NCBI GenBank assembly: GCA_029211095.1
Contig: JARGFS010000008.1
Location: 1-39,584 of the forward strand
Source of the DNA: a bacterium
GTDB lineage: Bacteria; Zixibacteria; MSB-5A5; GN15; FEB-12
Reading direction: 5' to 3'
DNA length: 39,584 bases
The notes beneath the pieces were generated by a model, which was given only the letters and a program-made list of their open reading frames with translations, did no database searches and was not told where the DNA came from. The stretch's first letter is position 1; each line of letters starts with the position of its first letter. Below, in pieces: positions 17,101 through 24,928 of this stretch. Position numbers and translations under genes: made by a program.

Positions 17101-17298
17101 ATATCGCTGGAACTGTTCAATATTCTTGGGCGAAAAGTCCGTACGTTGGCCGATCACCAGTCCTTTGCTCCGGGGAGCCACAGTATCAGATGGGACGGTC
17201 TGACCAGATCCGGGCAACCCGCCGCCAGTGGTCTTTACTTTTATCGCCTCAACGTGGCCGAAAAAAGCTATTCGCGCAAGATGATCCTGCTTCGCTAA
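14140..17298 (+). CDS. Secreted T9SS-sorted protein, paralog 2
   Basis: A ~1,052-residue exported protein with the same layout as its upstream neighbour. It has a signal peptide ending STGAAAQ, and an N-terminal beta-rich region with EYMYSGGIFIGGIIGDS and FNWW. FN3-like segments begin near residues 453 and 560. A Rossmann-like region begins near residue 687 (KDILVITSSNSWYN), and a T9SS sorting domain occupies ~961-1052 (NYPNPFNPETNI, ending RKMILLR). Corresponding landmarks fall at almost the same residue numbers in both proteins, but identity looks low, so the tandem duplication is old. The start could be the GTG at 14131, which overlaps the upstream TGA, or the ATG at 14140; both give a plausible signal peptide. 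Function is not recognised; cell-surface or secreted location is inferred from the sorting domain. Confidence 0.85.
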   Translation: MQSSPYRLTFWFLLLTMSTGAAAQDKQEYYEQKSHAITAALAKPGVEIYDPPLNWPLYWGLQRTSELETSFDCFGVIGGIRASRPYYTPYWRSASFESPPGSGIEYMYSGGIFIGGIIGDSTHVSTVLQVFRGYDAEFRPTGNILPGKIETVTKFNYISDFAMRAELADTFIVSSPLIIRHRPMGLQISLRNHVWRTDGTAGTVIYDMVLTNIGHEYIEDCVVSLYIEPDICYDCNLNFGFSDDLAGGIQELGIGYAIDNNGDPFGDPYDPFYNPIRAIAGKFLSSSFAPIDTSFNWWTGSGGYNYTFGPYQVDSAGNPLDCMIRDSIYGTIDLTEENLYCLLSDRSWDPDQAWTYKPPPGWAIPSDANLIATGRDIRFLLSLGKFDLAPDSSIRVQFATFIGRGVHVSPDNSLNLPVHPELFTDNLNFDDLILNAAISDSLGQLLLDPTLPPIGLHTVNLSEDSAHLEWDPWVYPEVTGYELYVTEIPDSVTPYPQVPPPWYSPSEFSDTISLGRVRKQTLFGLDPFKMYAVCLAHRLASGISQLSDPIYIPPQKSLPPPKIESEYLFVQDNEPVIIEWEAPDSVDTDYYNIYKFNNQTASNERFEPFYDDGFWMDSLMAVDSFLYGNTYYYYHMPVYLTVDSGTTSTLDYYAADGNVFVITAVDKSGQETSFSTEVSVNKIDERTKDILVITSSNSWYNTLVSTDSIELFYRNLLFGYDYDIYSLHDSLIIDQQWRMDWHDLTRYKSVIIDDQIRSEALDASFEDSTRGVTRFLASGGRLAYFGSLATFTDNGLHSPPGFRPLTGPLFENFIGVDSVYSVGLAYYLDSTTAPFMDTLFGFQRAESVNGYIPNLTFEYPEGFFTPFLHSLWPQASAPTVATFAPRTNATVTHLFRSHSPTSSRIEGNPVGVLTEYGGAVAYLFGFHLWYMNQVNARHLIDYIMLLPTDVAESAENSLPTSIELHQNYPNPFNPETNIRFSLPVKAEISLELFNILGRKVRTLADHQSFAPGSHSIRWDGLTRSGQPAASGLYFYRLNVAEKSYSRKMILLR

Positions 17299-17307
17299 TG
17301 GTTCCAC

Positions 17308-17337
17308 TTGACAAACAGGACCCACAAAACAGATATT
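17308..17337 (+). promoter_or_regulatory. Candidate promoter of acs
   Basis: TTGACA (17308-17313), 18-bp spacer, GATATT (17332-17337), about 40 bases before the acs start codon. The -35 region (17307-17321) shares 14 of 15 bases with the promoter of the cytochrome operon at 32992-33006. Confidence 0.5.
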
Positions 17338-17377
17338 AACCTAAATTCAAAACCTCGTATCTTTTGGAGAGAGTTCT

Positions 17378-19336
17378 ATGCCGCCCAAAAAGAAGTCTGC
17401 CCCTTCAACCAAAGCTATTGACACCCTCCTTGACGAAAGTCGGAAATTCAAACCGGCCGCTTCCTTCACCCGGCAGGCGAATGCATCCAACGCTCTCTAC
17501 AAAGAAGGAGCAGCCAACCCGGTAAAATTCTGGGAAAAAATGGCCAAAGAACTGGTCTGGAAAAAAAATTGGACCAAAGGACTAATCTGGAATCCGCCCG
17601 ATGCCAAATGGTTTGTCGGTGGTAAACTCAATATAACCGAGTCCTGCCTCGACCGCCACATCAAAGAAGGCAAGCGGAACAAGGCGGCCCTGATCTGGGA
17701 AGGAGAACCGGGCGATCAACGTACTTTCACTTATTTCGATCTCTACCGCCAGGTGAACAAATTTGCCAATGTCCTGAAATCTCTCGGAGTAGAAAAAGGA
17801 GACCGGGTAGCTATCTATCTGCCGATGATTCCGGAACTCATGATTTCCATGCTTGCCTGCGCTCGGATCGGTGCTATTCACTCGGTCGTTTTTGGCGGCT
17901 TTTCCCCTGACTCGCTTCGCGACCGGATCAATGATGCCGAAGCAAAACTTCTTATAACTGCCGATGGCGGCTGGCGTCGCGGTCAGATCGTACCGCTAAA
18001 GCATGATGCCGATGTCGCCATTGCCGACTGTCCTTCAATTGAGCATGTGGTTGTGGTCAAGCGCGGAGACTTCCTCCTCCGGTTCAAGGAAGGGCGCGAT
18101 CACTGGTATCACCGTTTGATGCAGGAGGCCGATGCTTACTGCGAACCGACAGTCATGGATAGCGAAGACCCCCTGTTTATTCTGTATACTTCGGGCACTA
18201 CCGGCAAACCAAAAGGGATCATGCATACCTGCGGCGGCTATCTGACCGGGGTCTACGCCACCACCAAGTATGTCTTTGATCTGAAAGAGGATGATGTGTT
18301 CTGGTGCACCGCCGACTGTGGCTGGATAACCGGACATTCTTACATCACCTACGGTCCAATGGCCAACGGAGCTACACAGGTCATGTACGAGGGCTCCCCC
18401 AACTGGCCGGACGAAGACCGCTTCTGGCAAATTGTGGAAGACTACGGCGTGAGCGTCTTCTATACCGCTCCGACCGCCATTCGCTCATTCATGCAATGGG
18501 GGCGCGAGTGGCCCGACAAACATGACTTGAGTTCTTTGAGGCTGCTGGGGACCGTTGGCGAGCCAATCAACCCGGAGGCCTGGATTTGGTATCACGAAGT
18601 CATCGGTCAGAAAAAGTGCCCTATCGTAGATACCTGGTGGCAGACAGAAACCGGTCACATAATGATAACACCGCTGCCGGGGGCGACCACCACCAAACCG
18701 GGTTCGGCAACCAGGCCGTTTCCCGGAATCGAGGCGGCCATCCTTGACGAAAACGGCAAGCCGGTCAAAAAAGGAGGCGGTTATCTGGCCATCACCAAAC
18801 CCTGGCCGGGGATGCTTCGCGGGATATGGGGAGACCGCCAACGTATGATTGATACCTATTGGTCAAAATGGGACAAAACCTACTTCCCCGGTGATGGCGC
18901 CAAAATAGACAAAGACAAGTATTTCTGGATTCTCGGACGAGTGGACGACGTCATCAATATCTCCGGTCACCGGCTGTCTACTATGGAAGTTGAGTCCGCC
19001 CTGGTTGAGCATGCGCAGGTTACCGAAGCCGCCGTGGTAGGCGTTTCGCATGACATCAAGGGAGAAGGTTTGGTCGCTTTTGTGACAGCCGCCCGGGGGA
19101 CCGCGACTGACGATAAGCTGGTTGCACGCCTCCGCGATTTTGTCGCCAGAAAGATTGGAGCAATCGCCAAGCCGGAGAAGATCATTTTCACCGGTGATCT
19201 ACCCAAGACGAGATCAGGAAAGATCATGCGTCGTCTTCTCAGGGATATCGCGGCCGGTAAGATTATTGGAGATACAACCACCCTGGCCGATCCGGATATT
19301 CTCAACAAGATCAAAGCGCGTTACGAAGAGGACTGA
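17378..19336 (+). CDS. acs: Acetyl-CoA synthetase (AMP-forming)
   Basis: A 652-residue member of the ANL adenylating family that converts acetate, ATP and CoA to acetyl-CoA via acetyl-AMP in the cytoplasm. Visible motifs: the P-loop-like [12 protein letters not shown] (~residue 268), [14 protein letters not shown] (~308), [10 protein letters not shown] (~417), the hinge/C-domain [20 protein letters not shown] (~515-534), and [13 protein letters not shown] (~609), which holds the catalytic Lys that is reversibly acetylated in characterised homologs. Length is standard. A GGAGAG ribosome site lies upstream of the ATG. The Trp in the TWWQTE motif is the usual marker of acetate-size specificity. 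An ATP-grasp gene begins 14 bases after the stop, suggesting one transcript. Confidence 0.97.
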   Translation: MPPKKKSAPSTKAIDTLLDESRKFKPAASFTRQANASNALYKEGAANPVKFWEKMAKELVWKKNWTKGLIWNPPDAKWFVGGKLNITESCLDRHIKEGKRNKAALIWEGEPGDQRTFTYFDLYRQVNKFANVLKSLGVEKGDRVAIYLPMIPELMISMLACARIGAIHSVVFGGFSPDSLRDRINDAEAKLLITADGGWRRGQIVPLKHDADVAIADCPSIEHVVVVKRGDFLLRFKEGRDHWYHRLMQEADAYCEPTVMDSEDPLFILYTSGTTGKPKGIMHTCGGYLTGVYATTKYVFDLKEDDVFWCTADCGWITGHSYITYGPMANGATQVMYEGSPNWPDEDRFWQIVEDYGVSVFYTAPTAIRSFMQWGREWPDKHDLSSLRLLGTVGEPINPEAWIWYHEVIGQKKCPIVDTWWQTETGHIMITPLPGATTTKPGSATRPFPGIEAAILDENGKPVKKGGGYLAITKPWPGMLRGIWGDRQRMIDTYWSKWDKTYFPGDGAKIDKDKYFWILGRVDDVINISGHRLSTMEVESALVEHAQVTEAAVVGVSHDIKGEGLVAFVTAARGTATDDKLVARLRDFVARKIGAIAKPEKIIFTGDLPKTRSGKIMRRLLRDIAAGKIIGDTTTLADPDILNKIKARYEED

Positions 19337-19350
19337 TTCGCTGTATCCCC

Positions 19351-20286
19351 ATGAACCAAGACCCTATGATTGAGATTATTTATGAAAATGAGGACTGGCT
19401 TCCCTTCTTTCAAACAGCGCTGGATGAAATCTCAGTCCCTTATCGGCTGAATTTCATTGCCGAACATCATCTTGTTCTGAGCCAGCCGCCGGATGACATT
19501 GTTTATCTCAATCGGATATCTCCGTCCAGCCACACTCGCGGTAACGGTCGGGCCCTGATTAACGGGGAGCAGTATTTGGACTACCTGCAGTCTTATAATC
19601 GGCGTGTGATAAATCCGATGCCTACCATGAACTATGAAATGAGCAAGGTTGAGCAGTACCGGCTTCTCAAGCAGCATGGCCTCGCTTACCCCCGATCGGT
19701 CTTCTCTTCGGATATGGCCGAGCTCAACAAAGCCGCTCGCGCCCTTCCTTTTCCGGTCCTGACCAAACAGAATTGCTCCGGGAAAGGACTGGGCATCCGG
19801 AAATTCGACAGTCCGGCGCACCTGACTGAGTACCTGCTCTCCGGAAGTGTGGAGCAGTCACCGGATGGCATCCTGCATGTGCAGGAGTATATAGAACCGA
19901 AGGGGAATTTTGTCACTCGCGTTGAAATTGTCGACGGCAAACTCGTGTACGCCTTCCGCAGTTCATGCGAGCAGGGGTTTGAGCTCTGTCCGGCCGATGC
20001 CTGTCGTATTGATCAGGGGAGCGGAAAGTCCTCGGCGCCGGACTCAGCGAGTTCGCTGTTCCAGTGGGTAGAATCGTTTGAGCATCCGCTTGTGGCCAAG
20101 TACATTGAGATTTCACAGGCGGCCGGTTTTGATATGGCCGGATTTGAATTCATTGAGAGCCAGACCGGGGCCGTATATACCTATGATATCAACGGTACCA
20201 CCAACTACTCCCCCGATGTAGAACGACAGTCCGGCAATATGGCCAGACACGCATTTCAGGAGTTTATTACCCGACTGGCCAAATAG
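19351..20286 (+). CDS. ATP-grasp ligase-like protein (RimK/glutathione-synthetase type)
   Basis: A 311-residue protein with ATP-grasp features in the expected order: SKVEQYRLLKQHGLAYP (~residues 92-108, start of the ATP-binding domain), TKQNCSGKGLGIRKF (~138-152, nucleotide-binding loop), VQEYIEPKGNFVTRVEIVDG (~175-194), GFDMAGFEFIE (~258-268) and YDINGTTNYSPDVE (~276-289), with the D-x-N metal ligands. Enzymes of this fold make acyl-phosphate intermediates and join them to amines or thiols. The N-terminal ~85 residues are not recognised and may set substrate choice. The start could be the ATG at 19351 or 19366; neither has a strong ribosome site. It is probably co-transcribed with acs; the substrate is unknown. 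A hairpin follows the stop. Confidence 0.75.
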   Translation: MNQDPMIEIIYENEDWLPFFQTALDEISVPYRLNFIAEHHLVLSQPPDDIVYLNRISPSSHTRGNGRALINGEQYLDYLQSYNRRVINPMPTMNYEMSKVEQYRLLKQHGLAYPRSVFSSDMAELNKAARALPFPVLTKQNCSGKGLGIRKFDSPAHLTEYLLSGSVEQSPDGILHVQEYIEPKGNFVTRVEIVDGKLVYAFRSSCEQGFELCPADACRIDQGSGKSSAPDSASSLFQWVESFEHPLVAKYIEISQAAGFDMAGFEFIESQTGAVYTYDINGTTNYSPDVERQSGNMARHAFQEFITRLAK

Positions 20287-20289
20287 AAA

Positions 20290-20315
20290 CTCCGCCGGTC
20301 AGATGACCAGCGGAG
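20290..20315 (-). terminator. Hairpin between ATP-grasp gene and SPFH gene
   Basis: Arms CTCCGCCGGTC (20290-20300) and GACCAGCGGAG (20305-20315) pair with one mismatch around an AGAT loop. On the minus strand it is followed by TTTCTATTT, fitting a terminator for the SPFH gene. On the plus strand no T tract follows. Confidence 0.6.
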
Positions 20316-20343
20316 CTCTGAGATTCTAATGTCACTCGGTAGC

Positions 20344-21159
20344 CTATTTTTCATCCCCACCAAGAATAATCGGAAGACTTCCGGCATCATTGCCAACAAT
20401 TACTACTTTAGTGTTAGGCGATTCGGCAATCTTCAATGTCGCCTCAATCCCCTTCCATTTCAGGAGTGAATTGGTAATTCCGGCACTGACGATTTTTTGG
20501 AAGTCGGCAATACCCTGGGCTTCAATCCTCTTCCGCTCAGCTTCCAGCTTCTCTTTCTCAATAGTGAATTTCATCTTCTGAGATTCCTGCTCAGCGGTCA
20601 GCTTGAAATTGATCGCCTCCGAGATTTTTTGCGGTATCTGCACATCCCTGATGACAAGGTTTTCTATCTCAATGAACTTGTCGGCCATAGCGTCCTGCAG
20701 ACCGGTAATCATCTCGGTAGCCAACTCCTCTCGTTTAGTTGAGTAAATCTCCTCAGGAGTAAATCGGCCGGCAACGGATCGCGTGATCCCTCGCATGGCC
20801 GGGGCCAAAGAGACAGCGTAATAGTTGGGTCCAATCCCAATCTGGAGCGAATCCAGTTTAGACATGAGAGGCCGATAGAGAACCGAAAACTCCATCCCGA
20901 TTGTCGCACCATCTGAGGACAGTACATTCATGGTCTCTTTGTTCTCCTGCAACTGTATTTTGTAAACAAAGATATTGTTCCAGGGGAGATGCCAGGAGAA
21001 TCCTTCGGGGTAGATTTTCCCCATTTCAGTTCCATCGCCAAATTTGGAATAGAATACCCCTCGGTGACCCGAAGGAACCTGGGTTCCGCAGCCGATTGCA
21101 CCAAGCGCCATGATAATAATGAGCAGCGCCGGTAATAGTTTGAGATTAGGTCCTTTCAT
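20344..21159 (-). CDS. SPFH/prohibitin-domain lipoprotein
   Basis: A 271-residue protein with the SPFH (stomatin/prohibitin/flotillin/HflK-C) fold. It has an N-terminal hydrophobic segment, LKLLPALLIIIMALG, and then AIGC with Cys24 in a lipobox, so it is predicted to be lipid-anchored and extracytoplasmic rather than held by a transmembrane helix. The SPFH core (~30-200) includes VPSGHRGVFYSKFGDGTEMG, GFSWHLPW and GRFTPEEIYSTKREEL, as in prohibitins. It is followed by a charged coiled-coil, TAEQESQKMKFTIEKEKLEA, and AQGIADFQKIV. SPFH proteins form ring or cage scaffolds that organise membranes and control proteases; no protease partner is adjacent here. There is an ideal AAGGAGG ribosome site seven bases before the ATG and a good promoter upstream, so it is a monocistronic unit. 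Confidence 0.87.
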   Translation of the reverse strand: MKGPNLKLLPALLIIIMALGAIGCGTQVPSGHRGVFYSKFGDGTEMGKIYPEGFSWHLPWNNIFVYKIQLQENKETMNVLSSDGATIGMEFSVLYRPLMSKLDSLQIGIGPNYYAVSLAPAMRGITRSVAGRFTPEEIYSTKREELATEMITGLQDAMADKFIEIENLVIRDVQIPQKISEAINFKLTAEQESQKMKFTIEKEKLEAERKRIEAQGIADFQKIVSAGITNSLLKWKGIEATLKIAESPNTKVVIVGNDAGSLPIILGGDEK

Positions 21160-21211
21160 AGAAAACCTCCTTGTATGAATGAGCTGACAAAAACTATATT
21201 TGTTATCAAAC

Positions 21212-21240
21212 TGTATAGAGGTATTACTCGAAATAGTAAA
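21212..21240 (-). promoter_or_regulatory. Promoter of the SPFH gene
   Basis: On the minus strand, TTTACT (21235-21240), 17-bp spacer, TATACA (21212-21217). The predicted start is near 21205, about 45 bases before the start codon. Confidence 0.55.
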
Positions 21241-21362
21241 GAGAATTCAATTAAAAAGCCCGCAGGTCGTGTTGCTTTATGCCCCGGGGGAAATCCAGGC
21301 TGTGAGTAGATCACGAGGAAAGGGAATAAAGTCGGCCCATTGCCCTCAATAAGCCAGCCTGG

Positions 21363-22250
21363 CTACAGCTTTGTCCGGTACGGAATAGCCCAGAAAGCCC
21401 GGGCGGTCGGCCAGTCGTTTACGAAGTCAAAACTGATGAAATTAACCGTATGCCAGAGCTTTTCCGTCCCGGGCAGAGTCCTGAGCGTGTCAGTTGAGTG
21501 ATAGAGCGTAATGGAATCCATCTTTTGATAGTAGTCACCATCGGCTGTCTGTGCCGATATGAAGGTCGGAAAGACCTTCAGGGTAGCGGAAGTATCAGAT
21601 ACCGCATCAATGCTGACCAGACTGGAAGGGCTCAGCTGCGGCATGTCTTCCAGTTTTATTGTCGGAATGGTCCTGAAACTAACATCAAATGGGGACGAGC
21701 GGTACAAGCGCTGGTCGCCGTCAAAACTAACCGCCCCACTGCTGTCACTAACATTTACCGTCACCGGAATAGAAAGACCCAAATGGTTATATCCGGAAAA
21801 GCTGTACAATTTCCAGCCTATGAAGGGACGGGAATCATCCCCAATCTTCAGAAAGTGCCCATTCCGCACCAGTGTCCGTATTTCCTGTCGGTAACTGGTT
21901 CCGGTAGATTTGATTTTTGCAATTGTCACATAGTATTCATCGGTGACGTTCACGACCGCCTCTCTCAAATCTCCCAGCCCTCCCGCGTCAACGGTTGACT
22001 TGCTGAATGAGACAGCCGTCACTCTTTTGATTGAGTCAACAACTTCCCGGTAGCTGCCGGGCCGCGAAGGGACCGTGTATTCCAGTGTGTCCAGCCCGTC
22101 CTGACCGAATAGCTCCACCGCATCTTCGCTCTGGGCCATATAATTCATAATCTCATCTTCATCGGATACAAAAGGAACATCTTTTTCTTCACAGCCAATC
22201 AGAGCGATCAACATCGAAAATAGAACAAGAACCAAGCTCAGTTTTTTCAT
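21363..22250 (-). CDS. Lipoprotein of unknown function
   Basis: A 295-residue protein that I do not recognise. The N-terminus is a type II signal peptide: KK, a hydrophobic run, then LIGC with Cys20 followed by EEKD, so it is predicted to be a lipoprotein of the envelope. Residues ~25-55 are acidic and possibly flexible. The rest alternates beta-strand-like segments, including a short Ser/Thr/Val-rich stretch (VTVNVSDSSGAVSF, ~165-178) suggesting a beta-sandwich. No catalytic motif is visible. It starts 48 bases after the uvrB stop on the same strand, with AAGG as ribosome site. It may be read from the uvrB transcript, although no functional link is evident. It is followed by ~200 bases holding the SPFH promoter. 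Confidence 0.8.
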   Translation of the reverse strand: MKKLSLVLVLFSMLIALIGCEEKDVPFVSDEDEIMNYMAQSEDAVELFGQDGLDTLEYTVPSRPGSYREVVDSIKRVTAVSFSKSTVDAGGLGDLREAVVNVTDEYYVTIAKIKSTGTSYRQEIRTLVRNGHFLKIGDDSRPFIGWKLYSFSGYNHLGLSIPVTVNVSDSSGAVSFDGDQRLYRSSPFDVSFRTIPTIKLEDMPQLSPSSLVSIDAVSDTSATLKVFPTFISAQTADGDYYQKMDSITLYHSTDTLRTLPGTEKLWHTVNFISFDFVNDWPTARAFWAIPYRTKL

Positions 22251-22298
22251 ATCTGCCTTAAATCCGGATATCCGTTTCGCTTTCAGTAATTAAACGTA

Positions 22299-24332
22299 TC
22301 AACGCTTCTTTTGTTTTCTGGTTTTTAGTTTTTCAGTCAGACGGGCCGCCTCATCCCGGATTAGCATGGCTGTTTCAAAATCCAGATTGTCCGCTGACTG
22401 CTTCATCGCCTTCATCAGAAAAGACAGTTGGTCTTCCCCGCTCATACGCGTGAAACTGTCCGGTTTTTCAAAAGAAACCTCTTCTTCGGTCTTGCTGTCA
22501 GCAAACTGAGTTGTGCGGAGGATTTCGTCTCTGGTTTTGAAGACTGTCTCGGGATTGATATTATGCTCTTTATTGTAGGCCATCTGCTTCTCACGTCGTC
22601 TTGAGGTCTCATCAATGGCAATTTGCATCGACCTCGTGACTTTGTCAGCATAGAAAATCACTTCACCATTTTTGTTTCTGGCCGCACGCCCGGCTGTCTG
22701 AATCAGAGCCCTGGCCGACCTGAGAAACCCTTCCTTGTCCGCATCCAGAATCGCGACCAGTGAGACTTCCGGCAAATCCAGCCCTTCTCGGAGCAAGTTT
22801 ACACCTACCAGCACATCGAACTCGGCCAGCCTCAGGTCCCGGACAATGGCGGTGCGGTCAATCGCGGCGATTTCGCTATGAAGATAACGAGAGCGGATGC
22901 CCATCTTGTTGAGGTAGTCGTTAAGATCCTCAGACATTCGCTTGGTGAGCGTGGTAACCAGAACCCGCTCCCCCGATTTTTTCCGCAATCTCGCCTGTTC
23001 CAGAAGATCGTCAACCTGTGTTGCCAGCGGCTTTACAATGATCTTTGGATCAAGAAGGCCGGTTGGCCGAATAACCTGATCCACTACCACTCCCTCGCAC
23101 TTCTCCAACTCAAAGTCTGCCGGGGTAGCAGAGACATATATTGTGTTTGGAGTTAGTTCTTCGAATTCATCAAAAAAGAGCGGGCGATTGTCCAGGGCCG
23201 AAGGCAGCCGGAAACCATGCTCCACAAGTACCTCTTTGCGGCTGCGATCCCCGGCAAACATCCCTCTTATCTGTGGTATCGACTGGTGCGACTCGTCAAT
23301 AATGGTCAGGAAGTTGTCCGGGAAAAAGTCTATCAGACAGAAGGGGCGTTCCCCTTCCTTTCGTGCCGTGAGATGACGGGAGTAGTTCTCAATCCCGGAG
23401 CAGTAGCCCACCTCCTGGAGCATCTCAAGATCATACTTGGTTCTGGATTCCAACCGTTGGGCTTCAAGCAGCTTGTTGTTGGAGCGAAGAAACTCCAGCC
23501 GTTCATCAAGCTCATCTTTGATCAGCTTGATCGCCCCTTTCAATTGCTCCGGAGAGGTTACAAAGTGCTTGGCCGGATAGATTGAGACCCGTTCCCGCTC
23601 TGCCAGAATCTCCCCGGTCAGAGGGTCAATTTCTGAAACTCGCTCCACTTCATCCCCAAAAAACTCGAATCGAAAGGCGTGCTCATGATAGGCCGGTATC
23701 AACTCGATGGTATCCCCCCGTACCCGGAACTTCCCTCTTGAAAAATCGACCGCATTCCGGACATAGTGAATATCGATCAAGCGGCGGATCAGTTCATCCC
23801 GATCAAGCTCTTCCCCCTGCCGGATGACCATGAACTGCCGTTTGTATTCTTCGGGCGAACCCAGACCATAGATGCAGGAGACCGAGGCCACGATAATTAC
23901 ATCATCCCTGTCCAACAATGAGGCAGTGGCCCGGAGGCGGAGCCGATCGATATCCTCATTAACGGCCGTATCCTTCTCGATATAGACATCCGTATTCGGG
24001 ATATAAGCTTCGGGCTGGTAGTAGTCATAATAGCTAATGAAAAACTCGACCGCATTGTCCGGGAAAAAGGCTTTAAGTTCCCCAAACAGCTGAGCGGCCA
24101 GAGTCTTATTGTGCGAAATCACCAGGGCCGGTCGCCCCAGCCTGGCGATTGTATTGGCAATGGTGAAAGTTTTGCCGGAGCCGGTAACTCCAAGAAGAGT
24201 CTGATATTTCCGCCCCTGCTCGACAGATTTGACCAGTTCCTCAATCGCCTGAGGCTGGTCCCCTTTGGGCGTCAGACCGCTCTTGATTACGAATAGGGAT
24301 TTATCACCCAAGGCGGTACGCTCCCGGCTCAA
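22299..24332 (-). CDS. uvrB: UvrB, excinuclease ABC subunit B
   Basis: A 677-residue nucleotide-excision-repair helicase that receives DNA from UvrA, verifies the lesion and recruits UvrC. Motifs: Walker A GVTGSGKT (48-55), the beta-hairpin [12 protein letters not shown] (101-112), DESHQS (~345-350, Walker B/motif II), [12 protein letters not shown] (~510), QTAGRAARN (~545, motif VI), and the C-terminal UVR domain [20 protein letters not shown] (~640-660), which contacts UvrC. The start is TTG at 24330-24332. No ATG or GTG lies between it and the conserved [17 protein letters not shown], and AAGGA lies exactly six bases upstream (24339-24343). It has its own promoter and no recognisable SOS box. 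Confidence 0.97.
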   Translation of the reverse strand: MSRERTALGDKSLFVIKSGLTPKGDQPQAIEELVKSVEQGRKYQTLLGVTGSGKTFTIANTIARLGRPALVISHNKTLAAQLFGELKAFFPDNAVEFFISYYDYYQPEAYIPNTDVYIEKDTAVNEDIDRLRLRATASLLDRDDVIIVASVSCIYGLGSPEEYKRQFMVIRQGEELDRDELIRRLIDIHYVRNAVDFSRGKFRVRGDTIELIPAYHEHAFRFEFFGDEVERVSEIDPLTGEILAERERVSIYPAKHFVTSPEQLKGAIKLIKDELDERLEFLRSNNKLLEAQRLESRTKYDLEMLQEVGYCSGIENYSRHLTARKEGERPFCLIDFFPDNFLTIIDESHQSIPQIRGMFAGDRSRKEVLVEHGFRLPSALDNRPLFFDEFEELTPNTIYVSATPADFELEKCEGVVVDQVIRPTGLLDPKIIVKPLATQVDDLLEQARLRKKSGERVLVTTLTKRMSEDLNDYLNKMGIRSRYLHSEIAAIDRTAIVRDLRLAEFDVLVGVNLLREGLDLPEVSLVAILDADKEGFLRSARALIQTAGRAARNKNGEVIFYADKVTRSMQIAIDETSRRREKQMAYNKEHNINPETVFKTRDEILRTTQFADSKTEEEVSFEKPDSFTRMSGEDQLSFLMKAMKQSADNLDFETAMLIRDEAARLTEKLKTRKQKKR

Positions 24333-24364
24333 CGGATATCCTTGCTAATCGTATGCATCTCATC

Positions 24365-24392
24365 AATATAGGTACAAATCCGGCCTTGACAA
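24365..24392 (-). promoter_or_regulatory. Promoter of uvrB
   Basis: On the minus strand, TTGTCA (24387-24392), 16-bp spacer, TATATT (24365-24370). The transcription start is predicted near 24358, leaving a leader of about 26 bases before the TTG start. Neither a CTGT-N8-ACAG nor a GAAC-N4-GTTC SOS box is seen. Confidence 0.55.
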
Positions 24393-24513
24393 TCACAAAG
24401 GAGCTTAATTATCACTTAGTTTTCACCTGGATTGACCTGGTTTTATTCGAACAGAATCCGCTCCCAATGGTTTAAGAGGCGAAATCCGAAACAGAAAGGC
24501 GGTAAGAATTGCC

Positions 24514-24544
24514 TTGACTTCCGGTTCGTTATTGTTAGTTTAAT
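24514..24544 (+). promoter_or_regulatory. Possible promoter of the rplU-bamA cluster
   Basis: TTGACT (24514-24519) is a good -35. The -10 is weak: TAGTTT with a 16-bp spacer or TTTAAT (24539-24544) with a 19-bp spacer. It lies about 55-80 bases before the rplU start. Confidence 0.35.
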
Positions 24545-24596
24545 TGGCTAACTTATTACGGGTAAAGAAATTCTGATTCCTGGAGGACCAGTAGAA

Positions 24597-24917
24597 ATGT
24601 ACGCTGTTTTTCAAATATCCGGCTTTCAGTTTAACGCTGAGGTAGGCGAAGTTATTCAGATTCCGTCTCAGTCGGTTGAAAGCGGTTCAAAACTGGACAT
24701 CAACGAAGTACTGCTGTTGAAAAAAGAAGATAACCTTCTTATTGGTCAGCCGTTTGTCGAAGGTGCCCGGGTTGAGGCCGAAGTTGTTGAGCATGGCAAA
24801 AACGAGAAAGTGGTTGTTTTCAAAAAGAAACGTCGTACCAAGTACCGCCGCACTCAGGGCCATCGTCAGGGATTTAGCGAGATCAAGATCAACAAGATCG
24901 TAGCACCTGAAGCCTAA
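24597..24917 (+). CDS. rplU: 50S ribosomal protein L21
   Basis: A 106-residue ribosomal protein L21, which binds 23S rRNA together with L20 in the large subunit. It shows MYAVFQISGFQF at the N-terminus (the usual GGKQ reads SGFQ), the NEVLLL strand, GQPFVEGARVEAEVVEHGK (~57-75) and the signature VFKKKRRTKYRRTQGHRQ (~80-97). The ATG has GGAGG at 24582-24586. The customary downstream partner rpmA (L27) is absent: the next start codon, 11 bases after the stop, belongs to bamA. It probably heads the bamA-skp-lpxD transcript. Confidence 0.96.
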   Translation: MYAVFQISGFQFNAEVGEVIQIPSQSVESGSKLDINEVLLLKKEDNLLIGQPFVEGARVEAEVVEHGKNEKVVVFKKKRRTKYRRTQGHRQGFSEIKINKIVAPEA

Positions 24918-24928
24918 ATAATCTATTG

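Noticed and set aside
21350-21366. Hairpin AGCCAGcctGGCT at the end of the unknown lipoprotein gene as a terminator
   Set aside because: The stem is short and no T tract follows on the minus strand, so it does not meet the standard of the other terminators.
24333-24596. SOS (LexA) box upstream of uvrB
   Set aside because: Neither CTGT-N8-ACAG nor GAAC-N4-GTTC type boxes are present near the promoter; only loose partial matches were seen.
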